64,000 nucleotides of DNA. Source: a virus. The notes beneath the pieces are model-generated. The model was not told where the DNA came from. It did not search any database and saw nothing but the letters and a program-made list of their open reading frames with translations. This document shows positions 62,213 through 64,000 of the stretch, one piece after another. The stretch is taken from positions 32,858-96,857 of the IMG/VR virus record IMGVR_UViG_3300044675_001894, one strand, 5' to 3'. The number at the start of each line of letters is the position of its first letter. Position 1 is the first letter of the stretch. The position numbers and the translations under genes are program-made.

Positions 62213-63171
62213 GCTGGAGAGTATATAAACCTTTCCATACTATTTGCTTGTGTTCCTGTAGTTGTTGGCGCCAGTATAAACCCATGTCGTTTAGCCGTAA
62301 TAGGGCTAGACGGAGTGTTAGTCAGAGTTTCAATAGTAGTTCCGCCATTCATTTTAGCGGTTGCTGTAATAACTCCAGCCTTAGACACACTTGCCTGTAC
62401 ATACTCAATTGTAGAATTAGACGTTGTTGTTGTTTGTATGTTCTTTGTGGCTACTTCAGTGACTGTTCCAGCAACTGACTTAATTAACCTTATTTTATAT
62501 GTGTATTGTGTTGTTGCGGTGTATGACGCACCTGTAACAGTGTTGTAAATAGTGTAAGGAGTACATGCAGCATCTGCTGAACCAACATAAGACAAACTAG
62601 GTGAACTACAACCATATGTTAAACCCATTCCAGCCCCAGGAATATCGTATAAACAACCTCCCCATATCGCTCCATCAATAAAAGTGAAACAAAGTGTGTC
62701 AGTGTAATAAGAAAAAGGGCCACATGCGTAATACCCATAACAGCCAGTTCCCGATAAAATAAGACCTCCTGGACATGAGTAAGTACAAGACAGTCCTGTA
62801 GTTGTAGTCGTAGTGTCTGGTTTCTTACAAGTTGTACCTGTCAATGTGTCGCCAGGATCACAGACATAACCAAATGTTTTATCAGTAACTACAGCCCACC
62901 AGTTGGCTGTATCTTTAACCCAAAATGCCACACCCCACCCATGCGTGTCCGCTGCTCCATAATCAACACGAACGTTTACAGCAGGTGTATTAGAGTTAAA
63001 AGAAGCAAGAGGGTATGAAGAAGCCGCAGTCGCTGTAGATGACTTTCCTTCTACAACAGACCATGAGCCACGTGTGCTAGTCCAGCGTTGTGCTAAAGAA
63101 CCTGTTCCCGAAAACTCGTCGGTAAAAGCACGAGCGGCTGAAACTGCGGAATCTACAATTCCTGGAATCAT
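62209..63171 (-). CDS. tail fibre-associated protein with Cys-rich insert
   Basis: 320 residues. The first part (DEFSGTGSLAQRWTSTRGSWSVVEGKSSTATAASSYPLASFNSN ... VDYGAADTHGWGVAFWVKDTANWWAVVTD) is a jelly-roll/LamG-like start; a Thr run and a Cys-rich insert follow at about 103-200 (CTYSCPGG, GCYGYYACG, CFTFIDG, GCLYD, YGCSS, AACTPY). Many Cys are unusual for a cytoplasmic fold, so it is likely an external, disulfide-bonded appendage that binds the host. Confidence 0.75.
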   Translation of the reverse strand: MIPGIVDSAVSAARAFTDEFSGTGSLAQRWTSTRGSWSVVEGKSSTATAASSYPLASFNSNTPAVNVRVDYGAADTHGWGVAFWVKDTANWWAVVTDKTFGYVCDPGDTLTGTTCKKPDTTTTTTGLSCTYSCPGGLILSGTGCYGYYACGPFSYYTDTLCFTFIDGAIWGGCLYDIPGAGMGLTYGCSSPSLSYVGSADAACTPYTIYNTVTGASYTATTQYTYKIRLIKSVAGTVTEVATKNIQTTTTSNSTIEYVQASVSKAGVITATAKMNGGTTIETLTNTPSSPITAKRHGFILAPTTTGTQANSMERFIYSPA

Positions 63172-63174
63172 AGA

Positions 63175-64000
63175 TTAATCCGTAAGGTTTCCGATAGCCA
63201 CCCAACTATTTGCACCACGTTTAATCAACGTGCAAGCAGCCCATTGGTTAAGGAGTTTACGCTTACCACTGTCAGTGTTTAGGGTAACGCCCGCTCCAGG
63301 AACCAATGTTACTTGACCTAGATCCGTTTGAATGATGTCAATGCGATCACCTGTAGTAAACGCAACAGAGTCAGTAGGGATGGTGAGGTTGCATGCTGAA
63401 CCGCTTGCTACTTCAACTAACTTACCCAAGTCACTTGCTACCAAAGTGTATGAACCCGCTACAGCATTAACCGTTGAGTTAAAACCTGCACGAGGAGCAC
63501 CCGTTGCAAGTTTGGCGGTTGTAATTGAAGCATCTGCAATCTGTGTGCTACCTACAGTTCCAGCAGTAATTGCTGAACCAGCAATGTTTGTTAGTGACGC
63601 ACCCGATCCTGAGAAAGTAGTTGCAGTTACAGCCCCTGCGGTGAAATTACCGCTTGCGTCACGTTGAACCAAAGTGTTAGCCGTGTTGGCTGAAGCCATT
63701 GCTACATAGGTAGCAAGGTTGGTCCATGTAGACGCCCCAGTCTTCACATAGACATGAGACTGACCAGTGTTAGATGGGCTGGTGGTAGTTACATAAGTGT
63801 CACCTACAGAACCCGTACCGCCAGCAGGCGCACCAGAAGCCACACGGCTTAGTGAGGACGAAGCAAATGCTCTCTTATCTACAACCAACTCTGTGGTGTA
63901 GGTGGTATTAAAAGTATTCTTTACATAGACGGCATACAGCGGAATTTGTGTGTCAGCCAGCGTTGGGAACACTGGGTTAGTTGCACTAGATGTTCCCTGT
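63175..64000 (-). CDS. tail fibre protein, incomplete at window edge
   Basis: The frame stays open from the stop at 63175 to base 64000 (275 residues visible, starting QGTSSATNPVFPTLADTQ). It has fibre-type repeats: ANTANTLVQRDASGNFTAGAVTATTFSGSGASLTNIAGSAITAGTVGSTQIADASITTAKL, as in long tail fibres of myoviruses. GTG 63972 is within the frame and probably not the true start. A host-recognition role is likely. Confidence 0.85.
   Translation of the reverse strand, partial: QGTSSATNPVFPTLADTQIPLYAVYVKNTFNTTYTTELVVDKRAFASSSLSRVASGAPAGGTGSVGDTYVTTTSPSNTGQSHVYVKTGASTWTNLATYVAMASANTANTLVQRDASGNFTAGAVTATTFSGSGASLTNIAGSAITAGTVGSTQIADASITTAKLATGAPRAGFNSTVNAVAGSYTLVASDLGKLVEVASGSACNLTIPTDSVAFTTGDRIDIIQTDLGQVTLVPGAGVTLNTDSGKRKLLNQWAACTLIKRGANSWVAIGNLTD

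Noticed and set aside
1-64000. tRNA genes, CRISPR arrays, integrase, insertion sequences
   Set aside because: Read for cloverleaf T-loops, evenly spaced identical repeats with spacers, recombinase motifs and transposase motifs; none was seen. A covariance scan could not be run.

Overview
The window is part of the genome of a tailed phage with a contractile tail (myovirus). The evidence is a tail sheath and tube, baseplate wedge J and gp25-type proteins, a hub/spike set, a tape-measure protein with two peptidoglycan-cutting domains, and a phage replication set (family A DNA polymerase, RecA, primase, DnaB helicase, DnaC loader, gp32-like SSB). Two WhiB-type regulators, which are nearly confined to Actinobacteria and their phages, together with DUF6011, DUF2786 and a TIGR04338-like metallohydrolase, point to an actinobacterial host. 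Several small proteins (DUF5872, the DUF6171-like C4 protein, the small lipoprotein) resemble ones I know from T4-like cyanophages, so an aquatic host is plausible; that is inference. No capsid, portal, terminase, integrase, tRNA or CRISPR array was found in this window.

Layout. (1) 1-8137, mostly minus strand: accessory genes, including a PhyH oxygenase plus methyltransferase pair (plus strand), membrane protein and lipoprotein, small zinc ribbons, two ParB/Srx-like proteins, a GNAT, an ADP-ribosyltransferase-like protein and two paralogous long hypotheticals. Many of these genes start without a Shine-Dalgarno but 6-7 bases after a -10 hexamer, suggesting leaderless mRNAs. (2) 8138-9216: about 1.1 kb without a convincing gene, holding a DnaA-box cluster, a 16-bp-period palindrome array, a promoter/operator candidate and dense hairpins; it is the best candidate for a replication origin and divides minus from plus transcription. 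(3) 9217-20565, plus strand and visibly GC-richer: an early-type cassette of small proteins with zinc fingers, a metallopeptidase, a SNF2 helicase, DUF932 and WhiB proteins. (4) 20542-26852, minus: glycosyltransferase, HTH, transglycosylase, second WhiB and hypotheticals. (5) 26866-30311, minus: small, low-complexity, probably virion-associated proteins. (6) 30314-44718, minus: SpoVS-like protein, nucleases, 2OG oxygenase, RecA, DNA polymerase, SSB, SNF2 helicase, primase, helicase, loader and initiator. (7) 44917-45350: two small plus-strand genes. (8) 45351-64000, minus: possible holin, baseplate, tail and neck genes, then fibre proteins running off the right edge.

The most striking signal is in region 3. 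Ten transcription-unit starts are each preceded by a structured leader: two or more strong hairpins, an A-rich linker, and a last short hairpin whose loop is GAGG and whose 3' arm begins AGG, so the Shine-Dalgarno AGGAGG is split between loop and stem. The stem sequence changes from copy to copy (GTCCT/AGGAC, GACCT/AGGTC, ATACCT/AGGTAT, TTACCT/AGGTAA, GCCT/AGGC) but pairing is kept, which is covariation within one genome. Two copies use a different upstream fold, a three-way junction with a TTCAAT loop, again with compensatory changes. The arrangement recalls, as I remember it, the start-associated and extended start-associated sequences (SAS/ESAS) of cluster K mycobacteriophages, but the sequence is different.
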